A DNA stretch of 64,000 bases from CAVQKZ01 sp963837325 (GCA_963837325.1 CAWIMV010000001.1:2934714-2998713); one strand, 5' to 3'. Counted from the stretch's first letter, positions 36,920-46,652 are shown. Numbers and translations: made by a program. The notes: generated by a model from the letters alone, not told the origin.

Positions 36920-37852
36920 ATGACCTCGACCCCGACCCCGCGCGCCGTCGGCTGGATCGGTACCGGCCGAATGGGGGCGCCGCTGGCAACCCGTCTGGCG
37001 CGCGCCGGATACGACGTCACCGCCTGGAATCGGACCAGGGCCAAAGCTGAGGCCCTGCAGCCGGCCGGCGTCAAAGTCGCGCAGGAGATCAGCGACCTCG
37101 CCGGCTGCGATGCGGTATTCACGATGGTCTCGACGTCACACGATCTCGAGGCTGTTGTCGGGGAGTTGCTCGCGGGCGAACGGCGCCCGGCGTACCTCGT
37201 CGACTGCTCTACCGTCTCGATCGAAGGATCAGAACAGGTGCGCAAGATCGCCGACGCCGCCGGGGTGCAGTTCCTGGCCTCGCCGGTCAGCGGAAACGGC
37301 AAGGTGGTGAAGGCGGGTCGGCTCAGCCTGGTCTGCTCCGGGCCGAAAGCGGCTTACGACGCTCTGCAGCCGCTGCTCGACACCCTGGGCCAGCACGTCA
37401 CTTACGTCGGCGAGGGCGAACGCGCGCGGCTGGTGAAGATCTGTCACAACCTGATGCTGGGCGTGGTTTCCCAGAACCTCGCCGAGATCACCATCCTCGC
37501 CGAGAAGGGCGGCGTTTCCCGAGCGGCGTTCCTGGAATTCCTGAACAACAGCGTCATGGGTTCGATGTTCACGCGGTACAAGACACCCGCCTTCGTCAAT
37601 CTCGATTTCGCGCCGACGTTCACGCCGACGCTCCTGCGCAAAGACTTCGACCTCGGTCTCGCGTTGGCCGGCGAACTCGGGGTGCCGATGCCTGTTGTCG
37701 CCGCCGCCCGGGAGCCGGTGCAGTCCAGTCTGGCTCTCGGCCACGCTGCGGAGGACTTCGCCGTGTTGCTCCTGGTGCAGGCTCTGGTGTCGGGCGTCGA
37801 ACTGGTGGCTGAGAATGTTGACGTCGACGACGGCCTGAGCGCTGCGGAGTAG
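36920..37852 (+). CDS. NAD(P)-dependent beta-hydroxyacid dehydrogenase, paralog 2
   Basis: Oxidoreductase of 310 aa in the 3-hydroxyisobutyrate dehydrogenase family. GWIGTGRMGAPLATRL is the nucleotide-binding motif, DCSTVSIEGSEQV the substrate motif, SPVSGNGKVVKAG the Gly-rich loop, and RLVKICHNLMLG carries the catalytic Lys. GAAGGA precedes the ATG at 36920; the longer open frame upstream overlaps the hydrolase gene. First gene of an operon with the molybdenum hydroxylase genes. Confidence 0.9.
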   Translation: MTSTPTPRAVGWIGTGRMGAPLATRLARAGYDVTAWNRTRAKAEALQPAGVKVAQEISDLAGCDAVFTMVSTSHDLEAVVGELLAGERRPAYLVDCSTVSIEGSEQVRKIADAAGVQFLASPVSGNGKVVKAGRLSLVCSGPKAAYDALQPLLDTLGQHVTYVGEGERARLVKICHNLMLGVVSQNLAEITILAEKGGVSRAAFLEFLNNSVMGSMFTRYKTPAFVNLDFAPTFTPTLLRKDFDLGLALAGELGVPMPVVAAAREPVQSSLALGHAAEDFAVLLLVQALVSGVELVAENVDVDDGLSAAE

Positions 37853-37862
37853 CGAGTCAGGA

Positions 37863-38357
37863 ATGCCGGAGGACTTCACGCTGTCGGTGAACGGCCGCGA
37901 TCATTACGTCCGATGCGACCGGGAGACACCGCTGCTGTACGTGCTGCGCAACGACCTGAACCTGGTCGGCACACGCTTCGGCTGTGGCCTGGGTCTGTGC
38001 GGCGCCTGCAACGTCCTGCTGGATGAGCGCCCGGTCCATGCCTGCGACACCCCGATGTGGGCGGTCGGCAATTCCACCGTGACGACCGTCGAGGCTCTCG
38101 GCTCGCAGCGGCAACCGGGCACGCTGCAGCAGTGCTTCATCGACCACCAGGCCGCGCAGTGCGGATTCTGCATTTCCGGCATTCTTATCTCCGCAACGGC
38201 GCTGCTACGGCGTCAGCCCGACGCCGACGAGGACGCGGTCCGCGCCGCACTCGATGACAACCTGTGCCGCTGCGGCAGCCACAATCGGATCGTGCGCGCA
38301 ATCTTGGCTGCCCGGACGACAGTGCCTGCGCAGCCACCCGGCGACGGTGACCGGTGA
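37863..38357 (+). CDS. Molybdenum hydroxylase small subunit, [2Fe-2S] protein
   Basis: Iron-sulfur subunit of 164 aa of the xanthine dehydrogenase family. The plant-type cluster uses Cys41, Cys46, Cys49 and Cys61 (FGCGLGLCGACNVLL); the second cluster uses the cysteines of QCGFCISG (Cys100, Cys103) and NLCRCG. It passes electrons from the molybdenum site. The stop overlaps the large-subunit start by 4 bp. No FAD-binding medium subunit gene is in the operon, so this is the two-subunit form known from isoquinoline 1-oxidoreductase. Confidence 0.93.
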   Translation: MPEDFTLSVNGRDHYVRCDRETPLLYVLRNDLNLVGTRFGCGLGLCGACNVLLDERPVHACDTPMWAVGNSTVTTVEALGSQRQPGTLQQCFIDHQAAQCGFCISGILISATALLRRQPDADEDAVRAALDDNLCRCGSHNRIVRAILAARTTVPAQPPGDGDR

Positions 38358-40495
38358 TGACCGACCCACTTGCGCCGTCCAGCGCCGCGGCCCGGTCGGC
38401 GTCCCTGGTCGACAATCCACGCCTGTCGCGGTGGCTCAGCTTTCAGCCCGATGGATGTGTCACCGTGCACACCGGGAAAGTCGAGTTGGGCCAAGGCATC
38501 CTCACCGCGCTCGTACAGGTAGTCGCCGACGAGCTGGAGGTATCGCCCCACCGCATCCGGGTCGCGGCCGCCAACACCTCCACGGCGCCCGACGAGGGAT
38601 ACACGGCCGGGAGCCTGTCGGTACAGCACTCCGGCGCCGCTCTGCGGCAGGTGTGCGCGGAAGCCCGGGCCGCGTGCCGGGCTGCCGCAGCAGCAGCATT
38701 GGGAACGGACGAGGACGAGGTGCGCCTCGTCGACGGGGCATTCTGTGCCGCCGGACGAAACGTCAGCTACTGGGAACTGCCAACGGCGCAGCTGCTGGAC
38801 CGCGATGTCGACGGGCTGGCACGGCCGAAGGCGTCAGCTGACTACCGCCACGTCGGGCGGTCCCTACCTCGCGTCGATCTCACGGCCAAGCTCACCGGCG
38901 CGCCCTGCTACCTCGGTGATCTCGTCCTGCCTGGACAGTTGCATGCACGGATCGTTCGGCCGCCGTCGCGCGGAGCCCGGCTCCGCGCCGCGCCATCGTC
39001 GCGCGCCGCGGCTCTTGCCGGCGTGCACAAAATTGTCGTGCTCGAGGATTTCCTTGCCGTGCTGGCCGAGCGGGAAGAAACGGCGATACGGGCAGCCGAA
39101 TTGCTCGCTGCCGACGCTCAGTGGGACGAACACGACACCCTGCCCGACGACACCGCACTGGCCGCTTTCCTTGCCACAGCGCCGGCGGACACGGAGATCC
39201 TGTTCCACCGTGACGATGATCCGACCGAAGTCCCCGCCCCTCGGACGCTGACGGGGACCTTCACCCGTCCCTATCTCGCTCACGGTTCGATTGCGACATC
39301 CACCGCGATGGCGCTGTGGGCCGACGGCGTACTGCAGGTGTGGACGAGCTCCCAAGGCATATACAACCTGCGAGCGGCGATCGGAACTGCGCTGGGCCTG
39401 CCGTCGGCTGCGATCGTCATACAGCACCTGGAGAACGCGGGCTGCTACGGACACAACGGTGCCGATGATGCCGCCTATGACGCCGCCCTGCTCGCCCAGC
39501 ACGCCCCGGGACGACCGGTGCGCGTCGTGTGGTCACGCCCCGACGAGCTGGCCTGGTCACCGCTCGGTCCGGCGATGCGGGTGTCGCTCACGGCGGAGGT
39601 GGATCAGGCCGGTTACGTGCGTAGTTGGCGCCACGAGAGCTGGTCGAACGGCCACACGTCGCGGCCGGGCCCGGGCCGGCCGCCGTCGCTGTTGGCCTAC
39701 GCCCATCAGCATCCGGAGGAGAGCCCGCGGCTCGCGTCGGACCCGCCGTTGCAGCGGGGCGGGGGCTCGGGCCGCAACGCCGTCGCGGGCTACGACTTCC
39801 CCAGGCAGTCGGTGCGATCTCACCTTCTGAGCGTGATGCCGCTGCGGACATCGGCCATGCGGGCGCTGGGCGCACACCTGAACGTCTTCGCCATCGAATC
39901 GCTGATGGACGAGCTCGCGGCCGACGCCGGCCATGACCCGTTGGAGTACCGGCTGTCGCAGCTGAGTGATCCGCGCGGACGAAGAGTGCTCGAGGTCGCG
40001 GCCGAACAGGCCGGCTGGGGCAACGCCCTCGTCCGGGCGGGCGCGAGTCGTGGGATCGGGTATGCCCGCTACAAAGGCGTAGGCGCTTACTGCGCGGTCG
40101 TCGCTGAAGTCGAGGCCGTGAGCTCGGTGCGGGTGCGCCGCTTGACGTTGGCCGTCGACGTCGGCACTGCGGTCAATCCGGACGGCGTCGCCAACCAGAT
40201 AGAGGGCGGCGCGATCCAGTCACTGAGCTGGACACTGCGGGAACGGCTCCGCTTCGACCGCCGCCGCGTCACGAGCGGCACTTGGGAGTCCTATCCCATC
40301 GTCAAGTTCAGCGACATACCCGCCGTCGATGTACACGTGCTGCCGTCGCACGAGCAGTCGGTCGGCGCGGGCGAGGCGTCAATCGGCCCTACAGCCGCGG
40401 CCCTCGGCAACGCCATTTCGGCCGCCATTGGGGTACGCGTGCGCCACCTGCCTCTCACCAGCGAGGCCATCGTGGCGGCGATCGAGGCCGGGTGA
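38354..40495 (+). CDS. Molybdenum hydroxylase large subunit (molybdopterin-binding)
   Basis: Catalytic subunit of 713 aa of the xanthine dehydrogenase / aldehyde oxidase family, similar in layout to IorB. It opens with a pterin-binding segment (GKVELGQGILTALVQVVADEL), has TSSQGIYNLRAAI and the hammerhead-like HGSIATSTAMALW regions, and ends with GAGEASIGPTAAALGNAI, in which Glu674 is the expected base. It would hydroxylate an N-heterocyclic or aldehyde carbon with water as oxygen donor. No twin-arginine signal is seen, so it is probably cytoplasmic. It is the last gene of the operon started at 36920. Confidence 0.9.
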   Translation: MMTDPLAPSSAAARSASLVDNPRLSRWLSFQPDGCVTVHTGKVELGQGILTALVQVVADELEVSPHRIRVAAANTSTAPDEGYTAGSLSVQHSGAALRQVCAEARAACRAAAAAALGTDEDEVRLVDGAFCAAGRNVSYWELPTAQLLDRDVDGLARPKASADYRHVGRSLPRVDLTAKLTGAPCYLGDLVLPGQLHARIVRPPSRGARLRAAPSSRAAALAGVHKIVVLEDFLAVLAEREETAIRAAELLAADAQWDEHDTLPDDTALAAFLATAPADTEILFHRDDDPTEVPAPRTLTGTFTRPYLAHGSIATSTAMALWADGVLQVWTSSQGIYNLRAAIGTALGLPSAAIVIQHLENAGCYGHNGADDAAYDAALLAQHAPGRPVRVVWSRPDELAWSPLGPAMRVSLTAEVDQAGYVRSWRHESWSNGHTSRPGPGRPPSLLAYAHQHPEESPRLASDPPLQRGGGSGRNAVAGYDFPRQSVRSHLLSVMPLRTSAMRALGAHLNVFAIESLMDELAADAGHDPLEYRLSQLSDPRGRRVLEVAAEQAGWGNALVRAGASRGIGYARYKGVGAYCAVVAEVEAVSSVRVRRLTLAVDVGTAVNPDGVANQIEGGAIQSLSWTLRERLRFDRRRVTSGTWESYPIVKFSDIPAVDVHVLPSHEQSVGAGEASIGPTAAALGNAISAAIGVRVRHLPLTSEAIVAAIEAG

Positions 40496-40505
40496 GGTAG
40501 CCGGC

Positions 40506-41981
40506 TCACCACTGAACGGCGATGTACTTGCTCTCCATGAATTCGAGCAGCCCGTCGTGGCCGCCCTCGCGTCCCAGGCCGGACTGCTTGACGCCGCCGA
40601 AAGGTGCGGCCGGGTCCGAGACGATCGGACGGTTCAGGCCGACCATCCCGGTTTCCAGAGCGTCCGCCACCTTGAGTCCCGCGGCCAGGTCTCCGCTGTA
40701 GACGTAGGAAACCAGGCCGTATTCGGTGGCGTTGGCGTGCTCGATCATTTCCGGTACCGAACCGCAGGCCACCACCGGCGCGACGGGTCCGAAGATCTCC
40801 TGAGTCAGGATCGTCGCGTCAGCCGGAACCTCCGAAAGCACCGTCGGAGGGTAGAAGTAGCCGGCCCCGCTCGGCACCTTTCCACCGGTGAGCGTCCGGG
40901 CCCCCGCGTCTACCGCGGAAATCACGAGCTCGTCGACCTTCTCGCGCGCGTCGGCGTTGATCAATGGCCCGAGCTCCACGTCGCGGTCCAGGCCCGACCC
41001 CGTCCGCAGGCCGGACATGCGGACGGCCAGCCGATCCGAGAATTCTTCGGCGACCTGGGCATCGACGTAGAACCGGTTGGCCGCGGTGCAGGCCTCTCCT
41101 CCGTTGCGCATCTTCGCGACCATCGCGCCGCTGACGGCCTCGTCGATATCGGCGTCGGCGAGGACGAGGAACGGGGCGTTGCCGCCGAGTTCCATCGAGC
41201 AGCTCACGATATTGGCTGCGGCCTCGGTCAACAGCGTGCGGCCGACCTCGGTGGATCCGGTGAACGACAGCTTGCGCACGCGGCCATCAGTGAGCAGCGC
41301 GTGGGCCAGTTCGCCTGAACGTCGCGACGGGAGCACATTGATCACGCCGTCGGGCACGCCGGCCTCGCCCAGTAACGCACCGATGGCCAGCGCCGTCAGC
41401 GGCGTATCCGACGCCGGCTTGAGGATCATGGTGCAGCCGGCCGCGAGTGCCGGGCCGATCTTGCGGGTGGCCATTGCCGCGGGGAAGTTCCACGGCGTGA
41501 TGAGCAGCGACACGCCGATCGGTTCTCGGCTGACCATGATCCGGTTACTGCCACTGGGAGCCATCTGTAACGCGCCGTCTGCCCGCACCGCTTCCTCGGC
41601 GTACCAGCGGAAGAACTCGGCGGCGTACGCCACCTCCGAACGAGCATCCGGCAGGGCCTTGCCGTTCTCGATGACGATGAGCCGAGCCAGGTCGTCCTGC
41701 CGCTCGATCATGAGCTGCCAGGCTCGGCGCAGGATCTCGGCCCGGTCGCGCGGCGCGGTCGAACGCCAACTCACCAACGCCTGTTCCGCCGCATCGACGG
41801 CGGCGAGCCCATCGGCAACGGTCGCGGAAGACACGGCCGTGAGCGTCTCCCCCGACGCGGGGTCGATCACCGGGAACGCCGCCGCATCGGAGGCGGCCGT
41901 CCATTCGCCGCCGATCAGCAACCCGGTCGGCACGGCGGATACGAGGCGAGCGACCTCGGACAGCACGGGGGTGGTTGTCAT
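40506..41981 (-). CDS. Aldehyde dehydrogenase (succinate-semialdehyde dehydrogenase type)
   Basis: NAD(P)-dependent enzyme of 491 aa. WNFPAAMATRKIGPALAAGC binds the cofactor, LSFTGSTEVGR follows, the general base Glu is in SMELGGNAPF, and the catalytic Cys is in NGGEACTAANRF. The overall sequence resembles GabD-type enzymes. ATG at 41981 follows GAGG by 7 nt. It is the second gene after the M24 protein (39 bp gap) and would oxidise an aldehyde released in the pathway. Confidence 0.92.
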   Translation of the reverse strand: MTTTPVLSEVARLVSAVPTGLLIGGEWTAASDAAAFPVIDPASGETLTAVSSATVADGLAAVDAAEQALVSWRSTAPRDRAEILRRAWQLMIERQDDLARLIVIENGKALPDARSEVAYAAEFFRWYAEEAVRADGALQMAPSGSNRIMVSREPIGVSLLITPWNFPAAMATRKIGPALAAGCTMILKPASDTPLTALAIGALLGEAGVPDGVINVLPSRRSGELAHALLTDGRVRKLSFTGSTEVGRTLLTEAAANIVSCSMELGGNAPFLVLADADIDEAVSGAMVAKMRNGGEACTAANRFYVDAQVAEEFSDRLAVRMSGLRTGSGLDRDVELGPLINADAREKVDELVISAVDAGARTLTGGKVPSGAGYFYPPTVLSEVPADATILTQEIFGPVAPVVACGSVPEMIEHANATEYGLVSYVYSGDLAAGLKVADALETGMVGLNRPIVSDPAAPFGGVKQSGLGREGGHDGLLEFMESKYIAVQW

Positions 41982-42020
41982 CGGCAAACCTCAGTCCGTG
42001 GTTGGGTTGGCGTGCTGCGG

Positions 42021-43322
42021 TCAGTACGCGTTGGCAATGAACAGTTCCTGGGACGGGAACAGGGTGAGGATCCGGGCGCCGTCGGTCGCGACCACGACCT
42101 CCTCCTCGATGCGAGCAGCGGAGAATCCGTCCGTCGCGGGGCAGTACGTCTCCAGGGCAAACACCATGCCGGTCTGGATCTCGACCGGATCGTCCAGCGA
42201 GTTCAAACGGCTGATGATCGGTCGCTCGTGCAGACCGAGTCCCAGACCGTGCCCGAACTGCAGTCCGAAGCAGGCCATCTCGTTGTCGAAACCGAACTCC
42301 TGCGCCGTGGGCCAGGCCTTCGCGATTGTGTCCGTGCCGACGCCGGGGCGCACGAGCGTGATCGCGGCATCCATCCATTCCCGGGCCTTGGTATAGGCGT
42401 CGCGTTGAGCCGGCGTCGACGAACCGACGTTGAGGGTGCGGTAGTAGCAGGTCCGATAGCCGTTGTAGGAGTGGATGATGTCGAAGAAGCAGGTATCACC
42501 GGGACGGATGATCCGATCCGAGAAGTTGTGCGGGTGGGGGTTGCAACGCTCGCCCGACACCGCGTTGATCGCCTCGACCTGGTCCGAACCCATCTCGTAG
42601 AGCCGCTTGTTGGCCAGGGCAACGATTTCATTTTCGCGAATGCCGGGTTTGAGGGCGTCGGCAATGTCCTGGTAGACGCCGTCCACCATCGCCGCGGCTT
42701 GCGAAAGCAGCATGATCTCGTCGATGGACTTGATCTGGCGTGCGTCCAGCATCTGTTGCTGGACGTCGACGACCCGCAGGCCCTGCTGTTGCATCTCGAA
42801 CAGGAACGCCGGTTCGACGATGTCCACGCCGACCGGCATGTCGCTCAGGCCCTGCTCGGCGAGCATGCCCTTGATCTCGCGCACTGCGGAGCGCATGAGA
42901 CCGGCGTCCGGCGCGATCGCGCCGCGCAGTCCCAACATGCCGGCACGGCAGTTCTCGGGCGCGAGCCACGGCGCGTAGAGCTGGTGATGCCGCGCGGCCG
43001 AACCGAAGTCCCACAGCACCGGCTCGGCGTCGCGGGCGAGCAGGGCGTAGCGGGTCATCTTGTCGCCAAGGGCCCCGCCGATCCAGGTCTGGGTGACGTA
43101 GCGGATGTTGTAGAAGTCGAAGAGCAGGAAGGAACCGCACTCGCTGGCGTCGAGGGACTGCCGGGCTCGCGAGAGTCGGTAGTCGCGGAGCCGGTCCATG
43201 TTCACGCGGGTCTCGTAATCGACCGCGGCGTGGCCCGGTGCCGGAACCATGGGCGTTGCGAAAACGGCAGCGTCGGATTCCGAGCGGTGTGCCGGCGTCA
43301 TGGGCGCTTGGCTCGCTGTCAT
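42021..43322 (-). CDS. M24-family protein (creatinase/aminopeptidase P fold), copy 1
   Basis: Pita-bread-fold protein of 433 aa with a creatinase-type N-terminal domain (about 40-190) and the M24 domain (about 200-430). Of the five metal ligands, Asp in CFFDIIHS, His in GHGLGLGLHERP, Glu in VFALETYCP and Glu in ARIEEEVVV are present, but the second Asp, eleven residues after the first, is replaced (YRTCYYRT). That makes a normal two-metal peptidase unlikely; creatinase itself works without metals. It may hydrolyse or lyse a C-N or C-S bond in a small molecule. First gene of an operon with the aldehyde dehydrogenase; operator 7 lies 35 bp upstream. Confidence 0.87.
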   Translation of the reverse strand: MTASQAPMTPAHRSESDAAVFATPMVPAPGHAAVDYETRVNMDRLRDYRLSRARQSLDASECGSFLLFDFYNIRYVTQTWIGGALGDKMTRYALLARDAEPVLWDFGSAARHHQLYAPWLAPENCRAGMLGLRGAIAPDAGLMRSAVREIKGMLAEQGLSDMPVGVDIVEPAFLFEMQQQGLRVVDVQQQMLDARQIKSIDEIMLLSQAAAMVDGVYQDIADALKPGIRENEIVALANKRLYEMGSDQVEAINAVSGERCNPHPHNFSDRIIRPGDTCFFDIIHSYNGYRTCYYRTLNVGSSTPAQRDAYTKAREWMDAAITLVRPGVGTDTIAKAWPTAQEFGFDNEMACFGLQFGHGLGLGLHERPIISRLNSLDDPVEIQTGMVFALETYCPATDGFSAARIEEEVVVATDGARILTLFPSQELFIANAY

Positions 43323-43356
43323 GGGCTATCCGTTCTTGTAGCATGTGGACCGTGAC

Positions 43357-43370
43357 TGCAAACGATTGCG
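43357..43370. promoter_or_regulatory. LacI-type operator, site 7
   Basis: TGCAAACGATTGCG, between the M24 gene (35 bp away, minus) and the MFS gene (71 bp away, plus). It could control both directions. Confidence 0.7.
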
Positions 43371-43440
43371 ATTGCTGCGAATCGTACCGTGCCCGCAGTA
43401 CACGTCAACAGCGACCAGCGCCCATCGGGCGGACCGGCCT

Positions 43441-44823
43441 GTGACCGAATGGCCGGTGCGGCCGCTCGCCATGTTGGTGGCCGGCACGTTGTTCATGCAG
43501 AACCTGGACGGCACCATCATCGCCACGGCGGCTCCGAGCATGGCTCGGTCGTTCCACGTCGGATCCGCGCAGATCGGCGTCTGCGTCACCGCGTACCTTG
43601 TGACGGTCGCTGCGCTGATCCCGGTAAGCGCGTGGGTGGCCGACAAATGGGGGGCCCGGAGCGCGTTCCTCGTCGCGATCGCGGTGTTCACCGGCGCTTC
43701 CTTCCTCTGCGCGATCAGCACCAACCTCGTCGAGTTGTCCGTGATGCGCGTCCTGCAGGGAGGCGGGGGCGCGATGATGGTGCCGATCGGCCGCCTCGTC
43801 GTGCTGAACTCGACCGACAAGCAGCACATCATTCGGGCGATCGCGTATCTGACTTGGCCCGGACTGCTCGCGCCGGTGATCGCGCCGGCGGCGGGTGGGC
43901 TGTTGACGACCTACGCGTCCTGGCACTGGATATTTCTCATCAACGTCCCGTTGGGCGTGACGGCACTGCTCGTCGCGCTGCGCATGATGCCGCGCCTGTC
44001 TCGCGCCCGGCCCGCGCCGTTGGATTGGACCGGATTCGTTGGGACGGCCATCGCCCTCGGTTCCTTGATCAGCGTCGCGGCACTGCTCGGTGAGCCGTCC
44101 GTGCGCTGGCCGGCCGTAACAGTTCTTGCGGGTATCAGCGCGAGTTCCGGCGTTCTGGCTACTCGCCACCTTCTGCGCGCGAAGGCGCCATTGGTGCGAC
44201 TGGACGCCCTTCGGGTCAGGACGTTCCGCTCCGCTCAACGCAGTGGTGGGCTGTTCCGCATCGGGATCAACGCCGTCCCGTTCTTGGTCCCGTTGCTGTT
44301 CGAAGACCGATTCGGCTGGAGCCCGGCGCGGGCCGGCACGGTGCTGCTGTTCTTGTTCGTCGGCAACGTCGCGGTCAAGCCGCTGACGACGCCGTTGTTG
44401 AGGGCATTTTCATTTCGGACAGTCATGATCGCGGCGACCTCGGCCGCGGCCCTCAGCATCGGCGCCTGTGCGCTGTTGAGGGCAACGACGCCGTTGCCGG
44501 TAATCGCGGCGATCTTGCTTGTGGGTGGCGTCTTTCGTTCGATCGGGTACACGTGTTACAACACGATCGCGTTCGCCGACATCGAGCAACCTGCGATGAA
44601 TCAGGCGAACACGCTGGCCAGCACCATTCAACAGTTGACCCAGGCCCTCGGCATTGCCCTGGCGGTGATTTCGCTCAAGGTCGCTGGACCCCTGGTGGGC
44701 GAACACGCCTCGTACGTCTTCGCCTTCCTCGTCTTGGCCGTCGTCATCGCGCTGGCCGCGGTTGGCGCGTTGCGCCTTCCGCGCTCGGCCGGCGAGTCGT
44801 TGCGCAACAGCCCGTCGCGATGA
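43441..44823 (+). CDS. MFS transporter, DHA2 (EmrB/QacA) type
   Basis: Membrane protein of about 460 aa with 12 to 14 hydrophobic helices. The N-terminal helix has FMQNLDGTIIATAAPSMA, motif C-like sequence is PGLLAPVIAPAAGG, and WHWIFLINVPLGVTALL is the typical DHA2 segment. This class exports drugs or metabolites by proton exchange. GTG at 43441 is my start choice, without a strong ribosome site; the frame is open back to 43345 but includes the operator. It may export a toxic intermediate or take up the substrate. Confidence 0.88.
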   Translation: MTEWPVRPLAMLVAGTLFMQNLDGTIIATAAPSMARSFHVGSAQIGVCVTAYLVTVAALIPVSAWVADKWGARSAFLVAIAVFTGASFLCAISTNLVELSVMRVLQGGGGAMMVPIGRLVVLNSTDKQHIIRAIAYLTWPGLLAPVIAPAAGGLLTTYASWHWIFLINVPLGVTALLVALRMMPRLSRARPAPLDWTGFVGTAIALGSLISVAALLGEPSVRWPAVTVLAGISASSGVLATRHLLRAKAPLVRLDALRVRTFRSAQRSGGLFRIGINAVPFLVPLLFEDRFGWSPARAGTVLLFLFVGNVAVKPLTTPLLRAFSFRTVMIAATSAAALSIGACALLRATTPLPVIAAILLVGGVFRSIGYTCYNTIAFADIEQPAMNQANTLASTIQQLTQALGIALAVISLKVAGPLVGEHASYVFAFLVLAVVIALAAVGALRLPRSAGESLRNSPSR

Positions 44824-44866
44824 TCCGTCGCCAAACTGCCGACCGCGGGCCGTCCAGCTATGGTTC

Positions 44867-44880
44867 TGCAAACGATTGAA
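44867..44880. promoter_or_regulatory. LacI-type operator, site 8
   Basis: TGCAAACGATTGAA, only 12 bp upstream of the CocE-like start, so a bound repressor would also block the ribosome-site region of the template. The right half-site ends in AA in place of CA. Confidence 0.65.
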
Positions 44881-44891
44881 GGGATCGCTCC

Positions 44892-46643
44892 ATGATCGAG
44901 GATCCGCTGCCGGGTGCCGTGAAGTCTGACGTCCGCGACGGCATGCGCATTGACTGGGACGTGCCAATCACGATGAATGACGGCCTGGTTGTACGCGCCG
45001 ACGTATACCGGCCGGTCGCCCTGGGCCGGTACCCGGTGATCGCCAGCTACGGCCCCTACGCCAAGGGCCTCACGTTCGAAGCGGGATACCCGCGGCAGTG
45101 GGCGCGACTCATCCAGGAGTACCCCGATGCGTTGCAAGGCAGCTCCGGCGCCTACTCGGCGTGGGAACTGGTCGACCCGCAACAGTGGACGCCCCACGGC
45201 TACGCGATCGTGCGGGTGGACTCGCGCGGAGCCGGGCGCTCCCCCGGGTTCATCGATGTCTGGGGCCCCCGTGAGGCGCGCGACTTCTACGACTGTATCG
45301 AGTGGATTGCCGCCCAGGCGTGGTCCAACGGCAAAGTCGGCCTGGCCGGGATCTCGTACTACGCGAAGAACCAGTGGCAGGTCGCGGCGCTGCGCCCGCC
45401 GCATCTGGCCGCCATCTGCCCGTGGGAAGGCGCCAACGACTACTACCGCGAGATGACGCATCACGGCGGCATCCACAACGCGTTCCTGCCCGCTTGGTAC
45501 CGCCGCATGTCGACGATTCAGCACGGGCTCGGCTCCCGCGGGTTCCGAAATCCGGTGAGCGGACTGCTGGCCGCCGGGGATGAGGACCTCTCCGACGCCG
45601 AACTGAGCGCCAACCGCTGCGATCTCGCGGCTGAGATCCTGGCCCACCGCTTCGACGATCAGTGGCACGCCGAGCATTCCAGTACGCCGGAGACCATCAC
45701 CGTTCCAGTGCTGTCCGCAGCGAACTGGGGCGGCCTGGGCAATCATCAACGCGGCAACTTCACCGCCTGGCGGCGAGCCGGGTCTACGCAGAAGTGGCTC
45801 GAGGTACACGGCGGCACGCACTGGGCCAGCTTTTACACCGCCTACGGCCGGGACCTGCAACGCCGCTTCTTCGACTACTTCCTCAAGGCCGAGGGTGACT
45901 GGGCGAGCCAGCCGCCGGTGTCATTGCAGGTTCGCCACGCTGACGGATCGTTCACGCCACGCTCCGAACAGGACTGGCCTCTACCACGAACCCGATGGGC
46001 GACCAAGTACCTGGACCTCGACGCGGGCAGTCTGGCCGACGAGGCACTGCCCGCACCAGCGCAGCGCGAATACCAGGCGCTCGGCGACGGAATGACCCTC
46101 AGCACCCCACCCCTGGAGGTCGAGACCGAGATCACCGGCCCGCTGGCCGCGAAACTTTGGATCTCGTCTTCGACGACGGATGCAGACCTGTTCGTGGTGC
46201 TTCGCGCCTTCGACGCCGAGAGCCGCGAGGTGCTCTTCCAAGGGGCCAACGATCCGCGCACCCCGTTGTCCCAGGGCTGGCTGAGGGCCTCACATCGCCA
46301 GGTCGATCCCGCACTATCGCAGACGTGGGCGCCTTGGCATCCGCACCAGAGCGCCGAGCCTCTCGTCCCGGGAGAGATCTATGAAGTAGACATCGAAATC
46401 TGGGCCACCTGCGTCGTGCTACCTGCCGGATTCCGGCTGGCCCTGAGCATTCTCGGCCGCGATTTCGATCATGGGCTGGAGCCGGTCGATCACGGCGGCG
46501 ACCTGATGCGGGGCAGCGGTCCGTTCCACCACGATCATCCCGAGGACCGTCCCCCGGGCACCTTCGACAACGCGGTGACGATCTATGCCGGGGGTGGCCG
46601 GCCGTCCGCACTGCTTGTGCCGTTCATCGACCGACAGCAGTGA
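44892..46643 (+). CDS. CocE/NonD-family serine hydrolase (X-Pro dipeptidyl-peptidase S15 fold)
   Basis: Hydrolase of 583 aa. The alpha/beta domain (about 20-330) has the nucleophile Ser155 in GLAGISYYAKNQ, preceded by VRVDSRGAGRSPG; the His is probably in GGTHWASFY. The C-terminal jelly-roll domain (about 340-580, with PLAAKLWISSSTTDADLFV) is the one found in cocaine esterase and glutaryl-acylase-type enzymes. It would cleave an ester or amide of the substrate. It is transcribed alone from operator 8 and its end faces the convergent operon at 46653. Confidence 0.9.
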   Translation: MIEDPLPGAVKSDVRDGMRIDWDVPITMNDGLVVRADVYRPVALGRYPVIASYGPYAKGLTFEAGYPRQWARLIQEYPDALQGSSGAYSAWELVDPQQWTPHGYAIVRVDSRGAGRSPGFIDVWGPREARDFYDCIEWIAAQAWSNGKVGLAGISYYAKNQWQVAALRPPHLAAICPWEGANDYYREMTHHGGIHNAFLPAWYRRMSTIQHGLGSRGFRNPVSGLLAAGDEDLSDAELSANRCDLAAEILAHRFDDQWHAEHSSTPETITVPVLSAANWGGLGNHQRGNFTAWRRAGSTQKWLEVHGGTHWASFYTAYGRDLQRRFFDYFLKAEGDWASQPPVSLQVRHADGSFTPRSEQDWPLPRTRWATKYLDLDAGSLADEALPAPAQREYQALGDGMTLSTPPLEVETEITGPLAAKLWISSSTTDADLFVVLRAFDAESREVLFQGANDPRTPLSQGWLRASHRQVDPALSQTWAPWHPHQSAEPLVPGEIYEVDIEIWATCVVLPAGFRLALSILGRDFDHGLEPVDHGGDLMRGSGPFHHDHPEDRPPGTFDNAVTIYAGGGRPSALLVPFIDRQQ

Positions 46644-46652
46644 GCCAGCGAG

